From contig BCKC01000006.1 of the NCBI GenBank assembly GCA_001600455.1, positions 2,666,001 to 2,730,000 on the forward strand: a stretch of DNA of 64,000 nt, written 5' to 3'. Below the pieces are notes generated by a model. The model was not told the origin of the DNA, searched no databases, and saw nothing but the letters and a program-made list of their open reading frames with translations. How positions within the stretch are numbered: position 1 is the stretch's first letter; every line of letters starts with the position of its first letter. Of this stretch, positions 13,698 through 25,151 are shown in pieces. Source of the stretch: Endocalyx cinctus (taxonomy: Eukaryota; Ascomycota; Sordariomycetes; Amphisphaeriales; Apiosporaceae). Both the position numbers and the translations under genes were made by a program.

Positions 13698-14617
13698 TCT
13701 ACTTAAGCAACCACCAATCCCATTCTCATACTACCGACCTTTACTTATCGCCGTATAACCTCTTCTTTTTCTTATGTACTCCCGCATTGCAATTTTGTGA
13801 GACACCAAACGGGATCTGAGTAATACCGATCACCTCACTTTCGATCGGAGCTAGAAAAAGGTAGGTTAGAAAACAAAAAAGGTACAGATCCCTACCGCAA
13901 ATAAAATAGAGGGAGGGGGGAGGAAAGTTATACGTGTAGAAGGCGTTACGATAAATATCAAGCCACAAAGACGAAGATCCGGCCGAACGGCCTTGGTTTA
14001 GCGTTTTTTTAATGCGCCAATGATACACCAAGTAAAACAAATAATCGAAGAGGCAAAAAAAAAAAAAAAATAAAAATACAAAATGAAATAAAAAGTCCCA
14101 ACTCATGATTTTTGAACCAATAAATTATTTTATTTACTATTTACACTTGCCAAATCAGTACCAAGTAATACCCGAGCTGAATCGTTTCCCTGAAGGAAAG
14201 ACAATGGACGTATGCGCTTAAAGCCTCTTTTTGTCTTTCTTGCATGTGAGACCTTTAATCCTTCAATTCTTCATCTGACCACGCACGAAATGAGACAATA
14301 GTGTATTTTTTGTTCATGGTATGATTAACAGTGTCATATGAGAACATATACAATTGAAATTGAAATGAGAATCAAATAAAAAAGAAAATCATTCATTAAA
14401 TCTTAAAGATCTTCTGTCTTGTCTTTCCTTCTCCTACGGTAACTACAAGGGTTCAAAGTGGTATATAGGTAAGCAATTATGAACAAAGTTGAAACAATGA
14501 CTTCCGAAGTCGAGAAAGAAGTGAAACCCCTCCTTCTGTAGCCAATCGTAAATAAAAAAGAATCAATCCCCTTCGCAGTAAGATCGTCAATGAAATTTTA
14601 AAGCCGACTTTATCTTT

Positions 14618-14680
14618 AAAAAANAAAANNAAAANAANAAAAANNAANAANAAAAACCCCNNNCCCCCCCCCCCCCCCCC
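14618..14680. other. Poly-A / N / poly-C stretch of unresolved sequence
   Basis: A run of A with scattered N (14624, 14629-14630, 14635, 14638, 14644-14645, 14648, 14651) changes into C with NNN at 14661-14663. This pattern looks like poor base calling or a forced join between homopolymers rather than biological sequence. True length and content between the flanks are uncertain. Confidence 0.85.
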
Positions 14681-14809
14681 AAACTCCTACTAGGGTAATC
14701 CCTCCTCTCTCTTCTCTCTCTTTGTAATTCTTATCTTTCCTTACACCCTCATTACATCATAATTGTCTTTTTCTTTTCTTTTTTTCTATTTTTTTTTTTC
14801 TTTTTTGGT

Positions 14810-16411
14810 TTACCAGATATCATCCGCGCTCCTAACCATCTCCATCGTCGGCGTCTTAGGCTGCAGCTGCTTCATCCTCTTGCGGTCCGCCTTCGTGACG
14901 AGCGACGGCGTCACCGGCACGACGGGCGAGAACGGCTGGTACGGCGTGTAAGGCGCGGGGGCGCCGGTCCAAGGCGTCCTCAGGGCCGAAGGGGACAAGG
15001 GAGCCCTCTCGAACGTCGTCTGCTTGGTCGTCTGCATCGAAGGCGAGGCCAAGGACGGCTCGTAGGCGCGCAGGGGGAGCGCGCCGCCCGTGCGCACGGC
15101 CGAGGGCGCGTTGGCGCGCGAGAAGCTCGACCCCGGCTTAGGGGAGGCCGGGAATGACGGGAACGTCGCGCCCGGCTTGGGAGACGCCGGAAACGAAGGG
15201 AATCGGTTCACGCCCGGCTTCGGGGACGAAGGTAGGCCTACTAGAGGCGCGGTCGACCGCTCCGAAGTGGCCGACAAGGGATCCGCGTCTGTTGTCTGAG
15301 AGTAGTTGCGCGAGTGTCCGTATTGGGCCCTCAACCGCTCGTCGATGCTCATTGTGCTCTCGGGCGAAACGTCCGGAGGCGTGAGCGGTGCTACTTGTCC
15401 GTTATGTCTATTGTTGCTTCTGGCGTAGGGGTTCTGATCACTAGGTACCGGAGGTGGTGATGTTGGTGCGTAATGACGAGGGGGGATTGTGTTCATCTCT
15501 TGTTCCTCGTGGCCCGGGAAGGTGCCCGACATCGGAGTCATAATTGGTGATGAGATGCTAATTCCCTTAGTGTTCTTCTTCTTGGGAGACTTGAGAGCCG
15601 AGAAAAGAGATGACGTTCGGGATTGCCTCTCAGGTTGAGGTTGTGCTCCGAGGTCCAAGTTCGCCGGCTTGTTCTTGTTCTTCTTCAGGAAACCCGACTT
15701 AGTCGCCGAGGGTGGTGGCGATTGTTGTTGTTGTTGCTGCTGTAATACCGGCGCAGGCGGCCCCTCCAGGGTCACGCCCGCCTCCTTGGCCGCTTCCTGC
15801 TCCATAACATACTTATACATCTCTTCTAACTGTTGTTGCGCCATTTCGCGATCTGCTGCTACTACTCTCTGGTCGACAAGTGGGCTGTATCCAAGAGTAC
15901 TAGACGAATTAGGTGCTGGAAAGACGTAAGGACTGGCACCCTTCTCGAAAGTAGTTGTGATTGGTGTAGGATAAGAAAAGTTTTTGATGGGAGATCGGGG
16001 AGGAGCCTCGAAGTTTTGGGGAAACTGTGGCTGTTCAGGGTACGGAAAGTTTTGCTGAAGCTGTGAATCCTTGGGTAAAGTAGAGGAAGCTTCTTCTTCG
16101 CCAGCGATTAATCGTTCGCGTCGTTTCTTCGCGAGAATAAGTAGTAGACCAGCAACTAGAACAAGCGAAAGAGCGTAAGAGCCTACGATACCACCAATCT
16201 GGGCTGGAAGGTAAGCGTTAGGTTGAAAGGCGTTAGAAGCCGACGACGAATCTACTGAGTTTCGTTGGATATCTTCTTGATTGATTTCTCTAGAATGGAA
16301 ATAAGGAGTGGCGGTAGAAGAATGAATGAACGTTAATGAAGTTAAGACGAAACTAAGTTGAAGTGACGAAGGCTTCCTATAAAGCCTAGATTGCATTGTG
16401 TGGGTGGACAC
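14810..16411 (-). CDS. Single-pass membrane protein of unknown function
   Basis: 533 residues in one exon; I do not recognise a named family. Residues 1-35 resemble a signal peptide or N-terminal hydrophobic segment (start could be Met1 or Met6). A clear membrane helix lies at about 72-94 (IGGIVGSYALSLVLVAGLLLIL), followed by basic KKRRER, which predicts an outside N-terminus and a long cytosolic tail. The tail is Pro/Ser-rich and low-complexity: a Gln tract near 222-229, three copies of a (F/L)P(A/S)SPKPG repeat near 390-425, and a short conserved-looking end with KADRKRMKQLQPKTP and MVRSADDIW. The layout fits a fungal membrane-anchored scaffold or sensor-like protein, but no function can be assigned. 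It is divergent from the helicase gene about 1.7 kb away. Confidence 0.75.
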   Translation of the reverse strand: MSTHTMQSRLYRKPSSLQLSFVLTSLTFIHSSTATPYFHSREINQEDIQRNSVDSSSASNAFQPNAYLPAQIGGIVGSYALSLVLVAGLLLILAKKRRERLIAGEEEASSTLPKDSQLQQNFPYPEQPQFPQNFEAPPRSPIKNFSYPTPITTTFEKGASPYVFPAPNSSSTLGYSPLVDQRVVAADREMAQQQLEEMYKYVMEQEAAKEAGVTLEGPPAPVLQQQQQQQSPPPSATKSGFLKKNKNKPANLDLGAQPQPERQSRTSSLFSALKSPKKKNTKGISISSPIMTPMSGTFPGHEEQEMNTIPPRHYAPTSPPPVPSDQNPYARSNNRHNGQVAPLTPPDVSPESTMSIDERLRAQYGHSRNYSQTTDADPLSATSERSTAPLVGLPSSPKPGVNRFPSFPASPKPGATFPSFPASPKPGSSFSRANAPSAVRTGGALPLRAYEPSLASPSMQTTKQTTFERAPLSPSALRTPWTGAPAPYTPYQPFSPVVPVTPSLVTKADRKRMKQLQPKTPTMEMVRSADDIW

Positions 16412-18152
16412 GGAGATCTTTACTTGTTGTTACATATACTATTAGATAGTATATTTCGACTACTGTTTGGATATGCAAACCTCCTTTACGGGGCAATCGA
16501 AACACATGTTGATGGAAAATCGACAAGGTCAAACGCGGAAATGGGAGGACGAAGGGTATATAGCGGCTGGTGATGTTCGGCAGTGTGTCGAGGTGGACCG
16601 GAGACAACAATACCAGATATGCATTTAGCGCTCAGTTTGTGAAATGGCCTCTCACTTGTCAAGCTCAACAGGGCCTTGATTGGCAGAGGTAGAAGGGACC
16701 CCAGGAAAAGCGCCATATCGTGTTCTGCAGGATGCCAGCTTTCTTTGATATGGTTGGATGAGATTGATGAATAGCAGGGGGTAGTTAAGCGCCGAGGGGT
16801 TGGTCATCTCGGGGCTAAAAATTCTGATTGGTGATCTGCTCTGGCATCCCCGCTTGATCTCCCATTGCCGTCGATTTATTATCAAGAATAACATAGTAAA
16901 CCCCCTCCACCCCCTTGCAGTCAACCAACAACCCGCCCCCATTGCTCGTCGTTGACTGGGTATTTTTATCTTGTTATCCTGACCTGACTGACAGATTTTT
17001 CCAACAAACTATGGTGCTCTAATGTGAACCCCATGTGCTCAGCACTCTTCGTTGCAGCGACATTCACGAATCACTTCTAAATTTCCCAGCAGTGGTCCTT
17101 AATTCAATCACATAAGTGTTCTAACTATTCCGCTTCTAGAATACTGATCACATCGTCTATCAAGGATAACGATTAAAGCATGAAGATAATTGAAGTCTTA
17201 ATTGTGACCGACATCTGATTTCCGAAATAAATGGTGCGTAAAAAGTGAAGGCATTGTGATATACTATTTTATGATCCAACAGGAACCGATTTATCACAAA
17301 ACCTCGGCGGCTGTTGCGCGGAAAGCGATCATGAGATAACATAGAAGTTAAAAAAAGAAGAAGGATTAACTAACAACATACGAGAATTACTGAAGGTCCG
17401 AGCAACCATTACCTACTAGAAAAGATGCAGATTATTTGGATAGAAGAGGAAAGACGTAAGCAATATCACTACTACATAAGCGGTGAATAGGATGAATTAA
17501 GGCAGGAGTTGCGAATAGATCGACGGTGGTATTGTCAATGCTTGACTCTGTTGGAGTTGCGGTAAATCAAGAAATTGTGCTGATCAACTTTCCATACTGT
17601 ATATAAAAGCTTCCATACAGTGATATTCACTGTACTATTATCCGAAGATCCGAGGGATAAGTAATTACCTAATACGCTGCGTATAAAGCCACATTTTGCA
17701 TAACCTCATCTTCCAGCCACAATAGCTTATCCCCTCAGCCCCTGTCTCTAGTTTGTCCACTAGACTCTTATGTAATATCCATGGATACCTGCACGGGTGT
17801 ATGGATGCATACCTTGAAGTAGTGACATAGCAGTAAATGATACTCAATCAACATAATTAAATTTAAACTCATATTCACGTATAAAAATACTTCAGATCAC
17901 TCTGATAGTGACTTGATTATTATCATCCTAAACTTCGTTATTTTATTGGCGTTGACTAGAAAAGAAGGTGATAAGGGTCACATGATAGCGCGTCTTAACT
18001 CTCAACAGTGGATTGTGGCTGATACTACAAGACGCGTTCACGGTTTAATTCTACAAAGTGAATAATCATCGAAGCCATGAACTCAATTCCGACTTCTTCA
18101 GCGGAATAATTGGAGAAACCATAAACTACGCAACCTGCTAAGTGGATTCACT
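16412..18152. other. Divergent promoter region
   Basis: 1.7 kb between the membrane-protein gene (-) and the Srs2 helicase gene (+). It should contain both promoters. No gene or clear binding site is supported; the short frames at 16386-16942 and 17160-17847 lack family motifs. Confidence 0.5.
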
Positions 18153-21100
18153 ATGTCGGTTGCGAACACTAGCGACGTCTTCTCGTCGCTAAACAAAGCA
18201 CAACGCCGCGCTGTAGGATCTGATGCCAAAACGGTAGCCATCCTAGCCGGCCCAGGAAGCGGGAAAACTCACACGCTCACGTCCCGGGTGGTTTGGCTGA
18301 TCGATAATGTTGGTCTCAAACCCTGCGACGTCTTGGTGGCCACCTTCACCGTAAAGGCCGCCAACGAAATGAAAGCGCGTCTCGGAAAGGCATTCGGAGA
18401 TGGCCGTGAAAAGAAGATCGTCTTGGGTACTTTTCACAGCATCTCTCGGCGCTATTTGGCCGCTTACGGTAAGCTTATCGGACTGGACACGAAGTTTGGC
18501 ATCGCGGATGATTCCGATTCTCGCGGTATACTCAAACGTGTCTGTGCTAAGCTCAGTAACCCTGTTGATCCAGCGTTAGCCCGTTCATGGATAAGTAAGC
18601 GAAAAGCCAAAGGAACGTCAGACGAGCAGCCCGTAAAGGATAAGAATGGAAAATCTGTCCAATCTCAAGCCCTAGAGGAGTGCTATCAGGAATATCAAGA
18701 CCATCTTAACAAGTCAAATTTGTTAGATTATGACGACTTGCTGGTTCGCTGTGTGGAGCTTCTCCGCAAGTTTCCTCACTGCGTTTCTAACATCCAGACA
18801 GTTCTCATCGATGAGTATCAAGACACAAATGGCGTTCAATACGACCTTATGAAGTTATTTGCTCAGAAACATCGGAGGATAACCGTTGTCGGAGACCCAG
18901 ATCAGAGTATATACGGGTGGAGATCTGCAGAGATTAAAAATCTTCACCGTTTACTGCGTGATTTTCCCGGTACCGACGAGGTTTCCCTGGAGGAGAACTA
19001 TCGGTCCTCAAGCTCTATTTTAGACGTATCCCTCAAAGTTATTCAACAAGATGCAGAGCGCTATAAGAAAGTTCTTCTGCCGGTTCATAGCAAAGGTTTA
19101 CGTCCTGTTCTTCGTAAACTAAAGAACTCTGCGGATGAGGCCGACTGGATAGTTTCGGAGATTAAGAGGATACGGTTGCTCTCTGGAAATATGATTGACT
19201 TTAATGATGTTGCAATTCTACTCCGGACTGCTTCGTTATCGAGACAAGTCGAGTCTGCGCTCGGTCGGTCGGGCATAGCTTACCGCATGGTTGGTATGTG
19301 ATATGATATGTTCTATCTGTCTTCTCAGGTCTCAAACTAATGACTACTTTCCTAGGCGGGTTTAAATTCTACGAGCGAGTTGAAATAAAAAACATATTAG
19401 ATTATATGCGAGTTATTTACCAACCCCACAACAGTGAGGCCGTTGCCCGCATTATCAACATTCCAAAGCGAGCAATTGGCGAGACTGTCATTCAATCTCT
19501 TGTCGCAGAAGCTGATCAAAACTCCATGAGCCTTTGGGATTTGCTAAACAAACACTGCCGCGGTGAACGTATAGCGAAGACCAAGATCCGACCGCAAACC
19601 GAGACCAAAATCAGTGGCACGTTTCTTAAGCCGATCAACAACTTGCGGATGCGACTTCAGCCTAAGGATGGAAAACCCATCAACCTAGTTGAGTTAATTC
19701 AACAACTCCTAGTAGACATCCGATTTGAGGAGTATCTCGAAAGTACCTATGAAAATCACGAGTCGAAGTGGGCCAACGTCCAAGAATTCGTGAATCTTGC
19801 TCAAGAATTTATGCATCAAAATCCTGTAGAGGACGAAACTCTTCCAACTATTGAGAACTTGGAACAAGTGTTGGATAACGATGTTCTATCTCGTTTCCTT
19901 GCTAACGTATCGCTTGCATCTGACAAGCAGACTGATGATAAAAATACCGAAGGGAAGCCTCTAGTTACAGTGTCCACTATCCACGCGGCGAAGGGTCTAG
20001 AGTGGCCTGTGGTCTTCATCCCAGCCGTCTACAATGGATCTATACCGCATAGCCGATCCGAAGATATCAACGAGGAGCGTCGATTATTATACGTTGCTAT
20101 GACACGGGCTCAGGCATTTCTATACTTGAGCTGCCCTCTGATTAATATGAGTTACGGCAGAGACTCGTCGGTGGAACTGTCTTCTTTCGTTGATTCCATC
20201 TCCTCAGCGAATTTCCGTCCGAGGGGCCCTTCACTTGACAGACCTGCCCTCCTGGAAATAGCTAAGCTCCTGCGCCGTGAATTACCCTCAAACGAAGTTA
20301 TATACAAGGCCGTACCCCCGATGACGGCAATGGAAGACGACCTTTTCCCGGTCGATCCAACCAAACGTCACCACGAGCCTTCTTCAGGCGCAAGTGGGAC
20401 CGGATATTCAGGAAGTTACAAGCGACCGAGAACCCAGCAGATGAACAACCGAGCAGCAGCAACAGTGCCGGTAGACAAAGATACTGTGGAAGGTTGGACA
20501 GCTCCATACGCCACCACTATGCAGAGGTCGGCTTCATTCACCGTCCCGACAGCCTATCAGGGATTCACTACGGCGAGCACCCACCTAGTGAGCATGAACG
20601 CCGCAGAAGCCGCGGTAGCTGCTAATAACGCGAACAAGCCTTCAGGAGGAGGAATGTCCGCGACAACAAAAAAGCCAGCCGCAGCGAAAAACAGACCGCC
20701 CGCTCAAAGAGATCTACTAGGTTTCGGATATGGTATCGCTAATCACGATAATTCCAAACCAACTACTTCTACCACAACTACAAATGCCACTACCACGGCG
20801 CAGTTTACGAGAACATCTTCCTGGCCGGGTCAAGCTGCCGCTCCGTACTTGGCACGCCAACGGGCGGCAGGATCACATCTACCACCATCGTCGTCATCAT
20901 CTACATCCTCAAACGGTATCCTCACCGCGTCGCGACAGCAACAACAGCAACAGACCACAACCATCGAGCCCGAATTAGCATCCCACAAGCTCGGCTCGGG
21001 ACGAACGATGTCGAGCAAGCCGGTAAAACGTCGGTACGACGAAAGGGATGAGGCGCAGCCGACGATATCGGCCAAGAAGCAGCACTATCCCGGGTTCTCG

Positions 21101-21337
21101 AGCTCGCCGACCAAGGATCCGGCCGAGAAGGAGAACGAGGAGGAGGCGGGAGAACGCGAGGAGAAGACGAGGCCAGCCCAGAGCTTTCATGCGACGACGG
21201 TGGGCGGGCCGATGGCCGCTAGGGGCGCGGTGTCGGGCTTGGGTGGTATAAAGAGGCCGACGGGGCTCGGGAGAAGCGGTATCGCGCCTGTGCAGAGATT
21301 GAACAAACCGTATAAATTGACGGTGAAACGACCTTAA
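18153..21337 (+). CDS. srs2: Srs2-type UvrD/PcrA superfamily I DNA helicase
   Basis: 3'-5' helicase that in yeast removes Rad51 filaments and limits inappropriate recombination in the nucleus. Exons 18153-19293 and 19356-21337 with a 62-bp intron, giving 1040 residues; the junction reads RMVG-GFKFYERVEIK. Visible motifs: Q-motif region LNKAQRRAV, Walker A GPGSGKT (33-39), motif Ia TFTVKAANEM, motif II DEYQD (220-224), motif III GDPDQSIYGWR (247-257), motif IV LEENYRSS, and in exon 2 VSTIHAAKGLEWPVVF and EERRLLYVAMTRA (motifs V-VI). The last roughly 330 residues are disordered and rich in Thr, Ala and Gln with a short Gln tract, ending in a basic tail. In yeast this part binds Rad51, SUMO and PCNA; such sites were not identified here. 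UvrD-family alternatives are less likely given the eukaryotic tail. Confidence 0.9.
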
Positions 21338-22130
21338 AATACTTAGCTTGGTCCTCTCTTCTGATGTTTTCTTTATGCTGTTATGAATGGGAATCGGTAA
21401 CGGGTCTACAATGGGTGGAATCTGGGAGTATGTCTTATGATTACTTTGTGCTATATCAATATATATATTAATCATGCTATCGAACTGTTTCTTTGGAGTG
21501 TGTAAGCTAGTAATCTTCGTTTGACTCTGTTCACTTCCATCATAATCCTGATATGATTCAGGCTTATGTCCTACTGTCTCCTGAAGTATATGTTTCAGGC
21601 ATATCTTTATCGATGAAGGAAGTATTCACCAATTGATTTTACTTAAGACTCACTTCAGACATGGCCAACCTTTCATCCGTTATACGTAGCAGAGGTAAAT
21701 GAATATATTGACCTATACTAAACGTAGTGAATGCAATTCGTGTTACTTCTCGCCAATTCTCACGAAATGGTGATTTAAGAGGAGGTATTTATGGGAAGAG
21801 GTGCCTAACGAGACTGGAGAGCAATACTTTCTGGTCTTCATTCATTCTCGTCACCTGTCAAGGAAAAAATCAAACCACGAACAAGATCTATAAAGTCTAT
21901 TCTCTCTCGATAGGCCTCCCTGACTCCTCGCCTTGTTCCAGTCTACTCTAAACAAAATACCTACTCTATCAGCCAACAAACTATCAGAAACGCCCTCAGC
22001 ATACTTAATACCTACTTAATATCGATACACAGGCCCTTCCCTTTCGATGTACGTACTTTACGACTGAGATCTACTCCTATTATATAATTCAAAGAAGTAA
22101 CATAACAGTGCACCCAGAAACACATCAAAA
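21338..22130. other. Intergenic region downstream of the helicase gene
   Basis: AT-rich sequence holding the helicase 3' UTR and the possible promoter of the small ORF at 22131. The 74-codon frame at 21727-21951 has no recognisable motif. Confidence 0.45.
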
Positions 22131-22238
22131 ATGGCAACGCTAGATATTGTGTGGATCGTGCTCGCCGCTGTCTTCATACCCCTATTCTTAGGAATCCTGA
22201 TCTACGGCTGGCAATGTTGTGGTATTGGTAGGAAATGA
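22131..22238 (+). CDS. Possible 35-residue single-pass membrane peptide
   Basis: A short frame starting in a good fungal context (CAAAAATGG) encodes MATLDIVWIVLAAV, then FIPLFLGILIYG, then WQCCGIGRK and a stop. About 20 residues are strongly hydrophobic, ending in Trp, two Cys and a basic tail, the pattern of a tail-anchored or small membrane protein. Possible palmitoylation of CC is inference. A GTAGGA at about 22228 could act as a splice donor and extend the protein, but I found no convincing downstream exon. No family recognised; it could be chance, since it is so short. Confidence 0.4.
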   Translation: MATLDIVWIVLAAVFIPLFLGILIYGWQCCGIGRK

Positions 22239-22787
22239 GTTTATGACTAGATCAAAGATGAACAGCTCTCTTTACGATTTATTAACTGAGGAATGATATA
22301 AAAATACCCAAAATAATATTGTCTAGACGTGCACGAGAAAGTCTGGCTGTCTGAGTATTATGACTATGGGTATATCGCCAAACTATTATTTCTTTGTTAG
22401 TAGGCATAAGAGTTTAGGGGCTGCTAAGGCTCTCTAACTTACTGTACTATAATGAATTAGTGGGTCGTCATACGGTCATAGTGCTTTAATAACCACTAAA
22501 TTTATCCCACCACCGCTGAAACTCATAAGCTCTCAAGCCTTATCTTATCGGTAGATTTCCAAGCTTCAACTTTCAAACTCCAGCAAACGTCCTTTCCAGC
22601 TTGTAAAATCCGTCAGGTATAGATAGTAGCACTGCTACACCACGCCGTGTATAATCACATGTTACTACCATCAACTACACATCAGTACACAGAATAAAAA
22701 AAGAAAAAACCAATTGGGACTTAGAGACGGATATCACAAACGAAGCAAAAAAGATATGGAGAAGAAGACGGCGGAAAAAATATCGAC
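22239..22787. other. Upstream region of the G-patch gene
   Basis: AT-rich promoter and 5' UTR region. A purine-rich leader precedes the ATG at 22788. No additional gene seen. Confidence 0.45.
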
Positions 22788-25151
22788 ATGATGTCCTCCA
22801 ACCACAAACGAACCCGCGCCGCCTTCGAAGCCGACCTCCAAGCCCAGCAATCGCCCTACGTCCTCTTCGGCACCCCTCTACCCCCGCTCGACCCCGAAGT
22901 CCGCGACGATGGCTCGTACGTCCCCGTATGGAAGCAAGAAGTGAGGGACGAGCGCGGCCGAAAGAGGCTGCACGGCGCCTTCACGGGCGGGTGGAGCGCC
23001 GGCTACTTCAACACCGTCGGATCCAAGGAGGGATGGACGCCCTCCACCTTCGTGTCGTCGCGGTCGAACCGCCGTAAGGATAAGAAGGAGGCAGAGGGGA
23101 AGCAGATGAGCGTGGATGATTTCATGGACGACGAGGACCGCGCCGACGCCGCCGAGGCCGAGAAGTTGCAAACATCGAGGGGCTTCGCGGGGTTAGGTGA
23201 AGACGAGGACGGCATCGGCGGTATCGCAGCTTCTCGGGGTGGCGGCTTGGCCGACTTGTTTCGCGTAAGGGGCGAGACTATGGGCGTTAAGCTGCTGAGA
23301 AAGATGGGCTGGAAGGACGGCCAGGGAATCGGTCCCAAAATCCGTCGGAAAGCTCGACTCGATCTCGGCGGCGGCGGCGGCTCCAACGACGACACGTTCC
23401 TTTTCGCGCCCGAGGACGTGGCCATGGTCGGCTTCGTCAAGAAGCTGGATCGCAAAGGTCTGGGTTTCGAGGGCGAGTCGAGATTGTCGTCGCTGAGACC
23501 CGAGGTCAAAACGACGGAAGCTGGTGAGAGCTCCGACGAGGAAGACGAGGATTCGTCGTGGAGGGTGAATAAACGAAAACCCGTCGCAAAGAAGAAGATC
23601 AGCAGCAGCGGGAATAGCAAAAAGTTCGCGAAAGGCGGCATAGGCATAGGAATCCTAAACGACACCGGGTCCGACGACGAAGACCCTTACGAGATCGGTC
23701 CCAAGATATCGTATAACCGCGTGATAGGAGGAGACAAGAAAAAGAAGAAAAAGGACGCCACGACGACCAGTAATAGTAATAATAAATCGGTATTCGCCTC
23801 TTCCCTGACGCGCAGAAGCGCGCTCGCGAAGGCCGGCAAGAACTTGAGGAGGTGCCACGACGGCCGCCTCCCGCTCGACGGGTTCATCTTCGGCTCCGAG
23901 CCGGATCCTCTCACCTCCATGCTCAACCGGGAAGGAAGCAGCAAATACCCGCCTCCCGTGATACCGACGGGATGGAAATCCAGTCGTCAACCCCAAACTC
24001 GATCATCCGCATCAGAACAAGAACAACAAGAACAACCCTCCAATTACGTATCGACGGCGGAAGCGGCCAAAGCCTCCAAGCTCGACCCGAAATCCCGCGC
24101 CGCGCTCCTGGGCGAGGCTCAGCTCCCCGGAAAATCCGTGTTCGACTTCCTCTCGTCCTCGGCGCGCGACCGGCTCGCGACCGCGACGGGCAAGACCAAC
24201 CTACCGCCGGCGCGGGGCGAGATCCCGGCCTCGGTCACGGACGCCGAACGGTTCCGCGACCTCCTCCGCCGCGTCCCCGAGCTGGACAGGCTCACGGCCG
24301 CGGCCGCGCTCGAGAGGGGCGCGGGCGGGTCGGCGCCTTACGCCGACGACGACGCGAAGCGGGCTCGGTATAGGGCTTATCTGGAGTGGGGGGTGACCGG
24401 TGGCGGCGGTGGTAACGATAGCGAATCCCTGCCCCCTTTACTAGAGCTCACGAGAGCGTCCGGCGCGGGGAACGACGACTGGATCAGGGAGCTATCCGAA
24501 TTCCACAGCTGCGCGCGGATTTTTCGGCCCATGACCGGGTTGATGGCGTCTCGGTTTACGACGTCTACGAAATCTACCTCGTCTATTACGCCCGCCGCGA
24601 AAACTACCGCGAATAACGCAGACGAGCTTATTTCTAACCCTCGGCTGGATAAACCGAAAGATCCGGCCGAGGAAGCGGCCGCTTTGGGAATGTACGGTAA
24701 CTTGACGAGGTCCGTTACCGATTTCTATCCCGCGAGGTTGCTGTGCAAGCGGTTTAACGTGCGGCCTCCCGCGCACGCCATGACCGATCCTCCTCCGTCG
24801 ACTTCTCAGACGCGAGAATATACTAGCAGCGGCGACGCCTATTCCTTCCCTTTACCCACTTCCTTCAAATCGTCATCTATTCCCACTACTACGAATTCTT
24901 CTTCTACTACTACTACTACTACTACCACTATTTCCTCCTCGGCAAATCCCGCGGCTGCTCTAACGTTAGATGAATTATTGCAACAAGCTCAGCAACCGCA
25001 ACTACCTTCGAAGATGGAGGTGGATGAACCGAAAGTGGAAGAAAAGGAAAAGGAAGTTAATTCGGAGGTCAATGATGCTATAGAAGGGAAACGCGCGCAG
25101 GAGGATGTTTTGAGGGCTATTTTTGGGGATAGTTCCGATGATGAGGGATAG
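22788..25151 (+). CDS. G-patch domain protein (GPATCH1/TOUGH-like)
   Basis: 787 residues in one exon. The N-terminus (about 20-105: YVLFGTPLPP, VPVWKQEVRDERGRKRLHGAFTGGWSAGYFNTVGSKEGW, written here in pieces of one stretch) is the conserved block seen at the head of GPATCH1/TGH proteins (DUF1604). A G-patch follows at about 165-185 (MGVKLLRKMGWKDGQGIG). Such proteins are linked to the spliceosome and activate DEAH-box helicases through the G-patch. The rest is charged and low-complexity, with acidic Ser/Asp-Glu blocks, a Thr/Ser repeat near 690-715 encoded by ACT/TCT repeats, and an acidic end. The next Met (Met2) is an equally plausible start. Codon use is very GC-rich in the middle. It lies on the same strand as the helicase and converges on UTP14. 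Confidence 0.88.
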   Translation: MMSSNHKRTRAAFEADLQAQQSPYVLFGTPLPPLDPEVRDDGSYVPVWKQEVRDERGRKRLHGAFTGGWSAGYFNTVGSKEGWTPSTFVSSRSNRRKDKKEAEGKQMSVDDFMDDEDRADAAEAEKLQTSRGFAGLGEDEDGIGGIAASRGGGLADLFRVRGETMGVKLLRKMGWKDGQGIGPKIRRKARLDLGGGGGSNDDTFLFAPEDVAMVGFVKKLDRKGLGFEGESRLSSLRPEVKTTEAGESSDEEDEDSSWRVNKRKPVAKKKISSSGNSKKFAKGGIGIGILNDTGSDDEDPYEIGPKISYNRVIGGDKKKKKKDATTTSNSNNKSVFASSLTRRSALAKAGKNLRRCHDGRLPLDGFIFGSEPDPLTSMLNREGSSKYPPPVIPTGWKSSRQPQTRSSASEQEQQEQPSNYVSTAEAAKASKLDPKSRAALLGEAQLPGKSVFDFLSSSARDRLATATGKTNLPPARGEIPASVTDAERFRDLLRRVPELDRLTAAAALERGAGGSAPYADDDAKRARYRAYLEWGVTGGGGGNDSESLPPLLELTRASGAGNDDWIRELSEFHSCARIFRPMTGLMASRFTTSTKSTSSITPAAKTTANNADELISNPRLDKPKDPAEEAAALGMYGNLTRSVTDFYPARLLCKRFNVRPPAHAMTDPPPSTSQTREYTSSGDAYSFPLPTSFKSSSIPTTTNSSSTTTTTTTTISSSANPAAALTLDELLQQAQQPQLPSKMEVDEPKVEEKEKEVNSEVNDAIEGKRAQEDVLRAIFGDSSDDEG

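Larger units (their letters stand above)
11697..14809. other. Long intergenic region upstream of the SREBP gene
   Basis: No coding frame is convincing. The part next to the SREBP start should hold its promoter and 5' UTR. The rest is AT-rich, with poly-T, GATG and GTAA microsatellites, CCTAGG-containing words (13401-13410, 13451-13460) and a damaged or unresolved stretch at 14618-14680. The frames at 12275-12580 (-) and 13741-14106 (-) are low-complexity shadows of pyrimidine or homopolymer tracts. Confidence 0.5.
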
